Shown: piece by piece, positions 54,016 to 64,000 of the stretch
Position numbering within the stretch: position 1 is the first letter of the stretch
Layout: each line of letters opens with the position of its first letter
From: Antarcticibacterium sp. 1MA-6-2
GTDB taxonomy: Bacteria > Bacteroidota > Bacteroidia > Flavobacteriales > Flavobacteriaceae
Length of the DNA: 64,000 nucleotides
Assembly (NCBI RefSeq): GCF_021535135.1
Contig: NZ_CP091036.1
Location: 1 to 64,000 of the forward strand
Direction: 5' to 3'
Notes under the pieces: generated by a model
The model's database searches: none
What the model saw: only the letters and a program-made list of their open reading frames with translations
Told to the model about the DNA's origin: nothing
Program-made: the position numbers and the translations under genes

Positions 54016-55131
54016 TTATTCCCCCAGTAATTCTTTTACCTTATTTTCAAGATCCTCCCCCCGAAGGTTTTTTGCCACAATAATTCCGTTTTCATCAAGG
54101 AGAAAAGCAGCAGGTATTGCTCTTACATTGTAAAGTTGTGCAATTGGTTCCTGCCAAAATTTCAGATGAGAAATTTGTGTCCAGGTAAGATTGTCTTCTT
54201 GTATTGCCTGTAACCATCTATCTCTTTGATCTTCACGATCCAAAGAAACTCCGATAATATTGAAACCTTTATCGTGGTATTTATTATAGACATTAACAAT
54301 ATTTGGATTTTCCAACCTGCAGGGACGACACCAGGCAGCCCAAAAATCTATTAAAGTTAGTTTTCCCAGAGATTCACCCAGAGAGATTTCTTCTCCATCT
54401 GGATTTGGTCCCGAAAATTCCGGTGCTTTGCTTCCAATATCAACTGCTCCTGTTCGATCAATGTTTTCTTTCACTGCCACTGCAAAGGAGGTTTGCTTTA
54501 CTTCATCTGTAAGCATATTGAAATGCTCCCTTACAACCTCATTTGGAACCCGCATACTTTGCATATCGGTTAAAACAAGTGCAGAGACAAAGGAACCAGG
54601 ATTTTCACGAATTAGATCTTTTTTAAACTGAAGATCTTTTTCTCTAAGGGAATCTTCTTTTTGTTGATATACGGAGATCCTGGACATATCATTTGAGTTA
54701 CCCATTTCTTCCCTCATTTGTCCTCTTAAGGCCATTGCATTTTTGCTTAAATCCTTTATTTGACTTACATATTTTTGAAAAGTTTCATTTTCCTTACCAC
54801 CCTTTACTTTTGAAGCCATTAAGCTGTCCTTATATACTTCAATGTCAATGGTTTCATTTTCGGCTATGTACATTACATTGCCTACATGTCCATTAATCGT
54901 CAGGAAACTTAAATGTGGTTGATCCACATCTTCAAAGTCAATTTGAAATTTCTCATCCTGTACTGCAACAGAATCAATTATTGTAGGCTGGTTTACCTGG
55001 TCTAATTGGGATACGTAGATCATTTTTCCATTTTCTACCCCTTCAGCAGTACCGCTTATAGCATATCCTTCCAGATCCTCTCCACATCCTGTGAGAATCA
55101 ACATTATAAAAACAGCAAATATTTGCTTCAT
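54016..55131 (-). CDS. TlpA-like thioredoxin lipoprotein with DUF4369
   Basis: 371 aa from ATG 55131 (MKQIFAVFIMLILTGCGED, lipobox LTGC). N-terminal DUF4369 domain (YAISGTAEGVENGKMIYVSQ), helical middle, then a TlpA/AhpC-TSA thioredoxin domain with FWAAWCRPCRLENPNIV (CXXC) and cis-Pro region VRAIPAAFLLDE. Periplasmic disulfide reductase or resistance-type protein; substrate unknown. Confidence 0.9.
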   Translation of the reverse strand: MKQIFAVFIMLILTGCGEDLEGYAISGTAEGVENGKMIYVSQLDQVNQPTIIDSVAVQDEKFQIDFEDVDQPHLSFLTINGHVGNVMYIAENETIDIEVYKDSLMASKVKGGKENETFQKYVSQIKDLSKNAMALRGQMREEMGNSNDMSRISVYQQKEDSLREKDLQFKKDLIRENPGSFVSALVLTDMQSMRVPNEVVREHFNMLTDEVKQTSFAVAVKENIDRTGAVDIGSKAPEFSGPNPDGEEISLGESLGKLTLIDFWAAWCRPCRLENPNIVNVYNKYHDKGFNIIGVSLDREDQRDRWLQAIQEDNLTWTQISHLKFWQEPIAQLYNVRAIPAAFLLDENGIIVAKNLRGEDLENKVKELLGE

Positions 55132-55260
55132 ATCTTTAAATTTTGTGCAAAAATACATAACTCCTAGGGAATCAATGCAAGTTTATAAATAATTGTTAAT
55201 TTCAGCCTCTATCATTTTGAAGGCTAAAAGAAAGATTAAATTTATCGAATATTACCCAAT

Positions 55261-57636
55261 ATGAAGAATCAGCTTAAAGATTTTCCATTAGATATAAAGA
55301 TCAGTTTCCACAGGATCATTGAGCAATATCAAGAACAGTTGAAACGGGAACAAAGCAGTATTGCCAGGAAATATATGGAAGACGTATTAGATTATGTTTC
55401 CTCATTTCCTAAGCTTACAGAAGGCCTTGATGATCCGCAGGAATTAAAGAAATATCAGGATCCAATTAGAATTCTATTGGATGACCTTTTTCCAGGGATC
55501 CTTACTAACAATGAGATAAAGGCAGCCTCACTTCCATTTCACAATATAATATTTAATTCTTCTAAAAGATTTAAAGCTATCCTGGCCGAAGCCGGGGAAG
55601 ATTATACTCTAGAAATGAGGAACATGGACGAATCCATGTACTACATTTTTGGATGCATTATAATTCTCAACCATCATTATGGGTATGAAATCGATTTCTC
55701 CCGACCAATGTATTATGATATTCCTGATGAAAACGGAATACTAAAACATTACAGACTCGCTCTTAATGCCGATTTCATAGATATAGAACCAGGAGAGAAT
55801 GCAATAGAAATTACGGAAAAAGATGTAGATCAACTTATTCAAAATATAGATGATGTGGATCTATGGAAGGAAAAATTTCCTCCCCGAAGCTGGATTTTTA
55901 GAGGGTTTACCATTATTAACCTTACCGATGTTACTGTAGACGATGCTATTTCAGAATTGAAAACAACGCTTCTACACCAGGAAACTTCAGATAAAGATGA
56001 ACTTTTAAAGTTTCAGGAAATCTTTAGATCCATTTATAAAATTCCCGATCTTAGAGTAGGGTACACTGTCTACAATAAAAGGGAAATGGTTTTTGAAAGA
56101 ATGAATAGTAGAGAGGCTCAAAGTTTTATTCTTCATCAACAACTCGTGAGCGATTGTAAGACAGGTATTTGTGAAAAATCCTTTCAAAAGCTTTTGGAAG
56201 AGCAGGCTTATTTTACTATATCCAATGTAAAATCGTATGCCAAAAAAACAGGTAACAACCTTCTCTCACAAAATTTACAGAAGAGTAAAGTTAAAAGCTG
56301 TATCCTGGCCCCGATTGCAAATGGAAATGAATTAATGGGGGTCCTGGAATTAGTTTCTTCCCGTAAAAACGAGTTAAATAGTATAAATGCGATAAAGCTG
56401 GATGAAATTTTGCCCTATATCGTGACCTCCATGGAACGCAATAGAAGCGAATTTGAAAACAGGATAAAAGCGGTAATACAAAGTGAATGTACTTCAATCC
56501 ATCCCAGTGTATTGTGGATTTTTGAAAGAGAGGCAAAGAGGTTTATTAAAGACCTCGATGAGGATGGGCTGGCCTCATTTAAAGATATTGCATTTAAAGA
56601 TGTATATCCTTTATATGGGCAAATTGATATTGTGGCCTCCTCTGAAGCAAGAAATTCTGCTATTCAAAAGGACCTAATTCAACAACTGGATATGCTGGAA
56701 GAAATTATTGATAAAGCTTTCCAGGAGGAGGGGCTTCCTATTTATGATCAGGTAAGGTACAGGATTATTGAATTTAAAGATGATCTCGAAGAAAACCTGA
56801 ATGCTTCCAGTGAACAAAAGGTTTTTAATCTTCTGCAGAAAGAAGTGAATCCAATTATGGAGCACGTAAGTAAACAATCTGAAGAACTAAAAAAGCTAGT
56901 AGAGGAATACCAATCCAAGCTTAATCCTGAAACAGGTGTAGTGTATCAACTTCGGAAACATTACGATGAAACTGTACAAAGGATCAACAGGACTATGGCC
57001 CGGTATATTGACAGGAAACAAGTAGAGGCCCAGAGAATTTATCCGCATTATTTTGAAAGATATAAGACAGATGGGGTTGATCATAACATGTATATTGGTG
57101 CAGCACTAACTTCTAACAGGCCATTTAATATGGTTTATCTTTATAACTTAAGGCTGTGGCAACTAAGCACTATGTGCGAAATGGAAAATCGATTTTACCA
57201 AATTCAAAAATCGACTCCCATAAAACTGGATGCTGCTTCCCTCATACTTGTTTTCAATAATACCCTGTCTATAAGGTACAGGATGGATGAGAAAAAATTT
57301 GATGTTGACGGGACCTATAATGCCCGTTATGAGATCATCAAAAAAAGGATTGATAAAGCTTTTATAAAGAATACAGAAGAGAGAATTACACAAAAAGGTA
57401 AAATTGTTATTGTGTATTCCCAGGGAAGTGATGAACGGGAATATTTGAGGTATGTAAAATACCTACAAACAAAAAAATATCTTGGTGAAGAAGTAGAACT
57501 TCTCGAACTTGAAGACGTGCAGGGCGTAGTAGGTCTTAGGGCTATAAGAGTCGATATTCTTTACACTCCAGATGAAAAAGAGCCCGATAAAACGATAAAT
57601 TACGAGGGATTGGTGGATTATCTTGAACTACATTAG
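55261..57636 (+). CDS. Large cytoplasmic protein with a GAF-like domain
   Basis: 791 aa, no signal peptide or membrane segment. A GAF-like domain near residues 265-400 (GICEKSFQKLLEEQAYFTI, SCILAPIANGNELMGVLELVSS) sits between long helical and mixed regions. The C-terminal 300 residues (QKEVNPIMEHVSKQSEELKKLVEEYQ coiled coil onward) are not recognised. No output domain (kinase, HTH, cyclase) is visible. Commonly annotated only as GAF protein in Flavobacteriaceae. Tail-to-tail 9-base overlap with the HD-PycTM gene. Confidence 0.78.
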   Translation: MKNQLKDFPLDIKISFHRIIEQYQEQLKREQSSIARKYMEDVLDYVSSFPKLTEGLDDPQELKKYQDPIRILLDDLFPGILTNNEIKAASLPFHNIIFNSSKRFKAILAEAGEDYTLEMRNMDESMYYIFGCIIILNHHYGYEIDFSRPMYYDIPDENGILKHYRLALNADFIDIEPGENAIEITEKDVDQLIQNIDDVDLWKEKFPPRSWIFRGFTIINLTDVTVDDAISELKTTLLHQETSDKDELLKFQEIFRSIYKIPDLRVGYTVYNKREMVFERMNSREAQSFILHQQLVSDCKTGICEKSFQKLLEEQAYFTISNVKSYAKKTGNNLLSQNLQKSKVKSCILAPIANGNELMGVLELVSSRKNELNSINAIKLDEILPYIVTSMERNRSEFENRIKAVIQSECTSIHPSVLWIFEREAKRFIKDLDEDGLASFKDIAFKDVYPLYGQIDIVASSEARNSAIQKDLIQQLDMLEEIIDKAFQEEGLPIYDQVRYRIIEFKDDLEENLNASSEQKVFNLLQKEVNPIMEHVSKQSEELKKLVEEYQSKLNPETGVVYQLRKHYDETVQRINRTMARYIDRKQVEAQRIYPHYFERYKTDGVDHNMYIGAALTSNRPFNMVYLYNLRLWQLSTMCEMENRFYQIQKSTPIKLDAASLILVFNNTLSIRYRMDEKKFDVDGTYNARYEIIKKRIDKAFIKNTEERITQKGKIVIVYSQGSDEREYLRYVKYLQTKKYLGEEVELLELEDVQGVVGLRAIRVDILYTPDEKEPDKTINYEGLVDYLELH

Positions 57637-58812
57637 ATAAAAAGCGATTACAAAGCTTATTACAGAGATAATAATGCCTATCATAAAGACGGTATAGGTG
57701 ATACGCAGTAAGAGATACTTCCTTTGAAGTACTTTTCCCAGTAAGTGCAGGTCAAGCATCAAAGACTCATAAACATAATCTTTGTCTTTTATTATTTCGT
57801 TAATTCCCCATTTAAACTGTTCAAATGGCATTTTGTGAAAATTTCCAAAGAATAAAAGATTTACTTCCCTATTCTCGACCTGCTCCTTGGTAAATTCTCC
57901 TGAGGTAACATTTGGCCTTGTAGACATAATCGATAGAATAATAGAAGCTACACTAAAAACTACTAATATAAGGGTGGGAATAAGTAGATGTTTATTAGTA
58001 ACAGCATCTAATTTTGGAATAATATTAGCGAGCGCAAGGGAAATAATTATCGCATTTACAGATAGAAGGATGTTAGCTTTAGTATCAGCAATTTCACTTA
58101 AGGTAATGTGATTACGTAATGTAACCCTGAACATTGTTTGAATACTACGTTCTGGATTATCATTTTTATAATTAGCCTTAAGTTTTGCTTTAGTTTCTTC
58201 CTTTTTAAGCTTCTCTTGTTTTTTATTTTTCTTTTCCAGAAGTGCTGAAAGATTGTGATCCTTCATGGGCTTCCAGTTTTTAGTAGCGTAATCAGTGTAA
58301 AATGAATGCTTCTCGGTAAAAAGTTTAATGTTTTCTTCCACCCATTCTACAGCAGAAAAATTTTTAATATTCAATAATTGCAGTTCCTGGCGTAAAAATT
58401 CACTGGTTTCATCAAAATACTCTTTGGCCAAATGAGAACTATCTGCATCCCGAATTATTTTAGCCAACTCATCCCGTGGGGGATCATCAAATTTAGTAGC
58501 CTTAATGCAATTTACAACCATATCAATTGTTTCCGGGTCGGCATTATTTCGTTCTAAAAAGCTTCTCGCAATTTTTACACTTTCCTCCTCGTGACCTTGA
58601 AACTTTACAGTATATCCGGTGTCATGCAGCCATGCGGCAAGCAATAGAGCTTCTTCTGCTTTAACATTTATTTCGGAATTCTCGATTAATTCTTTAGTAC
58701 TTTTAACCACTCTTTGTGTGTGGTTGTAGTTGTGATAAATGTAAGAGTTTGACAATTTTTCTTTGAATAATTCAAGTACGAAATTATCTGCTTTAGCTAT
58801 TAAATCGGTCAT
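57628..58812 (-). CDS. HD phosphohydrolase fused to a Pycsar-effector TM domain
   Basis: 394 aa from ATG 58812 (MTDLIAKADNFV). Residues about 20-180 are an HD domain (YHNYNHTQRVV, LLAAWLHDTGYTVKFQGHEEES, IRDADSSHL), a metal-dependent nucleotide hydrolase fold. A charged linker (KKNKKQEKLKKEETKAK) leads to a DUF5706/PycTM region (about 230-394: DTKANILLSVNAIIISLALANI and two more helices). PycTM effectors act on the membrane in Pycsar phage defence. Here there is no adjacent pyrimidine cyclase, so a housekeeping or orphan role is as likely. Confidence 0.85.
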   Translation of the reverse strand: MTDLIAKADNFVLELFKEKLSNSYIYHNYNHTQRVVKSTKELIENSEINVKAEEALLLAAWLHDTGYTVKFQGHEEESVKIARSFLERNNADPETIDMVVNCIKATKFDDPPRDELAKIIRDADSSHLAKEYFDETSEFLRQELQLLNIKNFSAVEWVEENIKLFTEKHSFYTDYATKNWKPMKDHNLSALLEKKNKKQEKLKKEETKAKLKANYKNDNPERSIQTMFRVTLRNHITLSEIADTKANILLSVNAIIISLALANIIPKLDAVTNKHLLIPTLILVVFSVASIILSIMSTRPNVTSGEFTKEQVENREVNLLFFGNFHKMPFEQFKWGINEIIKDKDYVYESLMLDLHLLGKVLQRKYLLLRITYTVFMIGIIISVISFVIAFYLM

Positions 58813-58867
58813 TAAATATGAATATTGGTCACGCCAAATTACAAAAAAAAACATCCTCAGAATTTTC

Positions 58868-61800
58868 ATGAAAAAAAATAACATATTTCTAACGTTCCTG
58901 GTTCTTATCCTCCTTTATGGCTGTGCCACTACAAAACCAAAATACCGGGACGGTGAACCAAAAGAAGATTTTGGTTATCCTCACGAGAAGGAAATCGATA
59001 AATCATTTTATTTATTAGGAGACGGCGGTTATTCCTTACCGGGAGGAACTTCTAAAGGTTTAGTTGCATTAAAAGATTATATGGATTCGGTCAAGGTGAA
59101 GGATAATTACACCATGTTTATGGGTGATAATATTTATCCTGTTGGAATGCCCGAAGAAGGTGCTCCAACCCGTGAAGAGGCAGAATATCGCCTGGATGCC
59201 CAGCTGGATGCAATTGAAAAATATGATGGGAATGTCATTGTTATACCGGGAAATCACGACTGGTATAACAAGGGAATTCCCGGGCTGGAAAGACAGGCTG
59301 GGTATCTTCAGGAAAAGCTTGGAGATCAACTCATCTGGACCCCGGAAATTGGATGTGGTATGGAGATCATTGAGGTGAGTGATGATATCCAGCTAATAGT
59401 AATTGATTCGCAATGGTACCTTACAAATTGGGACAATCATCCTCTTGTAAATAAAGATTGTGCCGAAATTAAGACCAGGGAAGCAATGTTCCTTGAGGTA
59501 GAATCTGAACTTAAGAAAAGTCAGAATAAAACAGTTATTATTGCTTTACATCATCCGTTATATACTAATGGGGTGCATGGTGGTCAGTACAATTTTAATC
59601 AGCATATATATCCATCTCAAAAAAAGATTCCTGTACCAATATTAGGATCTTTGGCCTCCTTAATTCGTACAACGGGAGGTGTCTCTATTCAGGATGCTCA
59701 AAATGAGCGTTATAAATCAATGGTTCAAAGACTGGAGACGATTGGAAAGGATGCTGAAAGACTTATTTTTATATCAGGACACGAACATTCCCTTCAATAT
59801 ATCCAAAATGGAAATATTAAACAAATTGTTTCTGGTGCAGGTTCCAAAGGAACTTACGTCTCTTTAAGTAATGATGGGTTATTTGCATATGGAGATCAGG
59901 GTTTTGCCGTCTATGATGTTTTTAAAGATGGATCTTCCTGGGTGAGTTTCTACGGAAATGAAAACAATAAGGCGAAGTTACTTTACCAAAAAGAAGTACA
60001 TCCGGCTCCGGCAGGTTATGATATCTCTAATTTACCTGAAGAATTTCCAGAAACTGTTACCACTTCCATTTATCCGGAAGAGGAAACAGATAAAGGAGAT
60101 TTCTTTAAAACCGTGTGGGGGGAGAGGTACAGAGAACTTTATGGAACTCCTGTTAATTTGAAGGTTGCAAATCTTGACAGTCTTTATGGAGGGCTGGAAC
60201 CTATGAGAATGGGAGGAGGGCACCAAACCATTTCTTTGCGGGTCAAGGATAGTCTTGACAGGGAATATAATCTAAGAAGAATAAGGAAAAGTGCTGTGCA
60301 GTACATCCAGGCAGTTGCATTTAAGGACAGGCCTGTAGAGGAAAAGTTTGAAAACACCATTGCTGAAGATCTTTTGAATGATCTTTACACGGCCTCTCAT
60401 CCTTATGCCTTTCTTGCAATCCCTACCATGTCTTCTGCTTTAGGTATTTATCATACGAATCCTGAAGTTTTTTACCTTCCCAGGCAGAAGGCCCTTGAAA
60501 AATACAATGCTGTTCACGGAGATGCAGTGTATATGATTGAAGAACGTCCTGAAGAGAATTGGATGGGAAAGGAAAGTTTTGGAAAACCTAACCATGATAT
60601 TCAAAGTACATCGGGTATGTTTGAGCGCTTGCGGCGGGATGAGAAATACAGCCTTAATGAAGAAGCTTATGTGCGGGCAAGGATCTTTGATATGCTCATT
60701 GGAGATTGGGATAGGCATCAGGATCAATGGAGATGGGCTGAAATTGAAGATGAAGAAGGAAACCGAACTTTTGAACCCATTCCAAGAGATCGCGATCAGG
60801 TTTTTTCAAATTTTGATGGTGCTTTCTTTGGAACCCTTCGTGCCCTGGCTACTTCTCCAAACAGTTTGCAGTTTATGGAGATGATATTAAGGACGTAAAA
60901 TGGTTTAATATTGCTGCAATAGGCTTAGACAGGGAATTAACTCAAAATGTGGGGAAAGATACCTGGATTAATCAGGCAAAATTTATTCAGGAGAATCTAA
61001 CAGATGAAGTTATAGAAGAAGCATTTTCAAAACTACCTGAAGAAACCAGGGGAGAAGCTACAGATTTCATAATTAAAAGTTTAAAAGGAAGAAGAGAGAA
61101 TCTAGTTGATATTACCGAAAGATATTATGATCATATGGCAACTTTAGCCGTAGTCACAGGTACAGATAAAGATGATTATATAGAAATTACCCGATTAGAA
61201 AACGGGCAGACGAAAATTGTGGTTTCTAGAATTAAAGATGGAGAAAAAGCTGATCTAGTAAGTGAAAAAACATATTTCAAAAAAGAAACAAAAGAAATAT
61301 GGGTTTATGGATTAGATGACGACGACATCTTTGAAATTAAAGGAGATCCTTCAGGTGAGTTAATATTTCTTCGGGTCATTGGTGGCCATAATAATGATAT
61401 TTACCGGATAGCCGATAACAGTGGGAGAAGGGTTAAAATTTATGACCATGGCACCAGGCCAAATACTATAGAATCAAAGGGACAGGCTAAAATACGTTTC
61501 AGGAATAATTACGAACAAAATACTTTTGATAAAGATAAAAAGGTATTTACTTCGGGTACGCTCACTCCCGGATTTGGGTATAATCCAGATGATGGATTTA
61601 AAATTGGAGTTCAAAGTTCCTTTGTGGTAAATGGTTTCAAAAGAAACCCATTCACTGCAAAACATACTTTTGCTGCAGGATATTATTTTGGAACTAATGG
61701 CTTTGATCTTGGGTACACTGGTGAGTTCGCTTTAATTTTGGGAAATTATAATTTACGGGTTGGAGCAAATTACACCAGTCCAACTTTTGCAACAAACTTT

Positions 61801-62595
61801 TTTGGGTTTGGTAATGAGACTCCTAATTTTGATGATGAACTGGGTCTGGATTATAATAGGAGCAGGGTGAGCAGGATTGAAGCACGGGCCGGGTTTGTAA
61901 GACAATCTCCTTTTGGAAGTTTCTTTTCTTATATGGCTTCTTTTGAAGGTATAAAAGTCGATGAGACTGAAGGGAGATTTTTAGACGAAGAATTTAATCC
62001 TGAAGATCCTGATTTTTATGAGAGAAAATATTTTGCTGGACTTGAAGGAACTTACAGGTATGAGAGCTATGATAATACGCTCAACCCTACCAGGGGGATG
62101 AAATTTGAATTAGCACTTGGAGGAAAATTGAATACTCAGGACGTTGGCAGAAACTTTGGGTATGTAAAACCCTACTGGGAGTTTTTTAATGCCCTGTCCC
62201 GAAATAGAAAACTGGTACTTAATTCAAGGGTGCAGGCTCAGTTTAATATTGGGGATGATTATGAATTCTATCAGGCGGCAGTTCTTGGTGGCAATACAGG
62301 ATTAAGAGGATATAGGTTGCAAAGATTTGCAGGGAAAACAGCCTTTGCTGCAGGAGGAGATCTTAGATATAGCTTTAATCAATTTAAAACTTCTTTTCTA
62401 CCATTTCAAATTGGAGTTTTTGGAGGTTATGACATAGGCCGGGTTTGGGCCGAAACTTTAGAGAGTAACCTGTGGCATGATAGTTACGGTGGAGGTATCT
62501 GGATAAACAGTGCAGAGGCAGTAAATGGGACCTTTAGTTTATTTAGGAGTGAAGAAGGTTTAAGGTTTTCCTTTGGATTTGGCCTTAACTTCTAA
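58868..62595 (+). CDS. Metallophosphoesterase / kinase-like / outer-membrane barrel fusion (one 1-base deletion)
   Basis: Lipoprotein-type signal (FLVLILLYGCATT). Residues about 50-400: calcineurin-like phosphoesterase with LGDGGY, MGDNIYPVG, IPGNHDWYN, ALHHPLYTNG and SGHEHSLQY, all five metal motifs. Residues about 480-690: MLIGDWDRHQDQW and PIPRDRDQVF resemble the catalytic Asp blocks of CotH/Fam20-like kinases. The last 350 residues form a D15/Omp85-like barrel ending FSFGFGLNF. The apparent split at about 60870 is a lost T in a TTTT run (LQFYGDDIKDVKWF when restored), not a CCGG site. Repaired length is 1242 aa. Confidence 0.85.
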
Positions 62596-62632
62596 AAGCC
62601 CAATAACTAATTTTCATAACATCTTTAAGATA

Positions 62633-62677
62633 GATTGAATAAAAAGGTGGCACGAGAGCCGCCTTTTTTATTCAATC
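62633..62677. terminator. Long bidirectional terminator
   Basis: GATTGAATAAAAAGGTGGC / GCCGCCTTTTTTATTCAATC, an almost perfect inverted repeat between convergent genes. Confidence 0.85.
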
Positions 62678-62731
62678 GTAAATTTCTCTAAAGAAAACCT
62701 GAAGTAAATGAATCAAATTTACTGAGGCAAA

Positions 62732-63619
62732 CTATTTTTCGGGATCAGGTTTATTAATTGACAGTTTGTTCGTAAAATCTATAGTCCTTATAGGGAATGG
62801 GATATTAATATCGTTGGCGTCAAATGCTTTTTTAAGTGCAATTATGGCAGCATTTTTAGCTATTAAAACATCTTTCTTCTTCGTGGCATTAACCCAAAAT
62901 CTAACCACAAAATTTATAGAACTGTCTGCAAACTCATTGAACATAAATTCGATTTCCTCAGTACCATTTTGAGGAAAAAGCTCTGCCATTGTTTTTTTGG
63001 TGAGGTCCTGCACGAATTCAAGATCTGAATTATAAGCAACTCCACAATCAAGCATTACCCGCGACCTTGGTGTACGAGAGTAATTTTTAAAAGCGCCTTC
63101 TATAAGCTTGGAATTGGGTATAACAACATAATTATTGTCTGCCTCTTTAATAATGACACAACGTAAAGTGATATCAGTAACAAAACCTGCATATCCTTCG
63201 GCTTCAATCCAGTCGCCAATTTGTAGTTCAGGTATAAAACTTAAAATTACTCCTGAAAAAGTATTATTCAACGTGCCCTGCAAGGCAAGGCCTATTGCCA
63301 GACCCACAACTCCTGCACTGGCAAGTACAGTAGTTAAGACTTTATCCAGGTTTAAAAGGCCAAGAGCAATGAAGAAACCTACCAGGATTATTATAACCTT
63401 TAAAACTTTTACAGTTATTTCTCGAATTGAATCCTGCCTCACTTTGAATCGTAAAAGCCTGTCTACAATCCTGGCAGCATATTTTGCAATAAAAATAAAA
63501 AGTATAAAAACAATAATAGCCAGGATGAAATTTGGCAGACTCAGGATTATAGAATCCATCCATTCCGCTAATTTCTTCCAAAGGTTATTAAATGAATTCC
63601 TAAGGTTAAATTCCTCCAA
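62732..63619 (-). CDS. Small-conductance mechanosensitive channel, MscS family
   Basis: 295 aa. Three membrane helices, pore helix ASAGVVGLAIGLALQGTLNNTFSGVILSF (Gly/Ala-rich TM3), then the beta domain GDWIEAEGYAGFVTDITLRCVIIKEADNNYVVIPNSKLIEG and the C-terminal alpha/beta domain. Osmotic safety valve in the inner membrane. No ATG near the start; TTG 63619 has a stop upstream, and an internal ATG at 63559 is the alternative. Confidence 0.93.
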   Translation of the reverse strand: MEEFNLRNSFNNLWKKLAEWMDSIILSLPNFILAIIVFILFIFIAKYAARIVDRLLRFKVRQDSIREITVKVLKVIIILVGFFIALGLLNLDKVLTTVLASAGVVGLAIGLALQGTLNNTFSGVILSFIPELQIGDWIEAEGYAGFVTDITLRCVIIKEADNNYVVIPNSKLIEGAFKNYSRTPRSRVMLDCGVAYNSDLEFVQDLTKKTMAELFPQNGTEEIEFMFNEFADSSINFVVRFWVNATKKKDVLIAKNAAIIALKKAFDANDINIPFPIRTIDFTNKLSINKPDPEK

Positions 63620-63641
63620 ATCTTCGTTTTAATTATATGGA

Positions 63642-64000
63642 TTAAGTCGGTTTATGATTTTCACTGGTTTTCATTTTCCAGGCATCTAACATCCAGCTAG
63701 TTTTTTCGAGCTCTCTAATGTAAGCTCCTATCAGGTCTATTGTACCCTCGTCTTCCCCGCTCTCGGCTGTTTTAACGACTTTTCTCATTTGAGTAAGTAA
63801 AGTTCCGTGATCCTTCAGCAGGATTTTAATCATTTCTGAATCAGAAATATCTGATCGGGATTCTTTTAAATTAGATGCTTCCAGGTAATCTGTTAAATTA
63901 CTGGTAGGTTGAAACCGGAGAGTAAGAATTCTTTCTGCAATTTCATCTACTTTTAATTTTGCATCATCATATAATTCTTCAAATTTTTCGTGAAGATCGA
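63642..64000 (-). CDS. dps: Dps-family DNA-protecting ferritin-like protein, 3' part
   Basis: Frame open to base 64000, so the N terminus lies beyond the window. Visible 119 residues: LHEKFEELYDDAKLKVDEIAERILTLRFQPTSNLTDYLEAS (ferroxidase-side DxxHEKF-type helix and long loop) and SWMLDAWK near the end, typical of Dps. Stores iron and protects DNA under starvation or peroxide stress. 22 bases from mscS on the same strand. Confidence 0.88.
   Translation of the reverse strand, partial: DLHEKFEELYDDAKLKVDEIAERILTLRFQPTSNLTDYLEASNLKESRSDISDSEMIKILLKDHGTLLTQMRKVVKTAESGEDEGTIDLIGAYIRELEKTSWMLDAWKMKTSENHKPT

Noticed and set aside
57628..58812. Complete Pycsar defence operon
   Set aside because: No pyrimidine cyclase or other defence gene is adjacent; only the effector-like TM domain is present.

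Overview
The window is chromosomal DNA from a marine-type member of the Flavobacteriaceae (Bacteroidota). This is inferred from the low GC content, the near absence of Shine-Dalgarno sequences, gene families typical of the group (fused L-serine dehydratase, fused alpha/beta E1 ketoacid dehydrogenase, SIMPL, TlpA/DUF4369, the HD plus Pycsar-TM fusion, long outer-membrane barrel fusions, TSP3 lipoproteins) and one good -33/-7 promoter of the TTG...TAnnTTTG type. I would place it near Gramella/Salegentibacter/Salinimicrobium, but cannot name the genus.

Layout. 1-10.5 kb: branched-chain amino-acid synthesis, ilvD-ilvB-ilvN-ilvC-ilvA on + facing leuA-leuC-leuD-leuB on -, with a shared terminator. 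10.6-18.0 kb: an unrecognised helical protein, a MATE exporter, a pseudouridine synthase, panB, an NTF2-like secreted protein, a CPBP protease and L-serine dehydratase. 18.4-22.1 kb: dnaK and an Nramp-like transporter. 22.2-31.8 kb: menaquinone genes (esterase, hotdog thioesterase, menF, menD, menB) with CvfB, DUF2059 and two PH-domain membrane proteins. 32-41 kb: a fused 2-oxoacid dehydrogenase E1, an M1-like protein with an outer-membrane barrel, a LOG-family hydrolase and uvrA. 41.5-49.3 kb: an accessory surface region with a receiver/PAS/LuxR regulator, three tandem paralogous lipoproteins with exchanged C-terminal modules, and an astacin lipoprotein. 49.5-64 kb: AcpH, a phosphohexomutase, an LpxL-like acyltransferase, rhomboid, SIMPL, a TlpA-like thioredoxin, a GAF protein, HD-PycTM, a metallophosphoesterase/kinase-like/barrel fusion, MscS and Dps.

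The outstanding signal is not a gene. About twenty housekeeping genes are broken by a frameshift or stop, and nearly every break lies where the protein requires the hexamer RCCGGY. The CCGG core reads as CTTAG, CTAAG, CTTAAG, CTAG, CCTAAG or similar. By eye I count about 25 altered coding sites and only three intact RCCGGY hexamers, whereas other CCGG contexts (TCCGGT, CCCGGC, RCCGGR) are plentiful and intact. The simplest reading is an unpolished long-read assembly from a strain whose RCCGGY sites carry a base modification (Cfr10I/BsrFI specificity), so the breaks record the methylome and are not real pseudogenes. Gene coordinates below therefore span the breaks, and repaired lengths are given. 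A smaller set of breaks are ordinary single-base indels in homopolymers.
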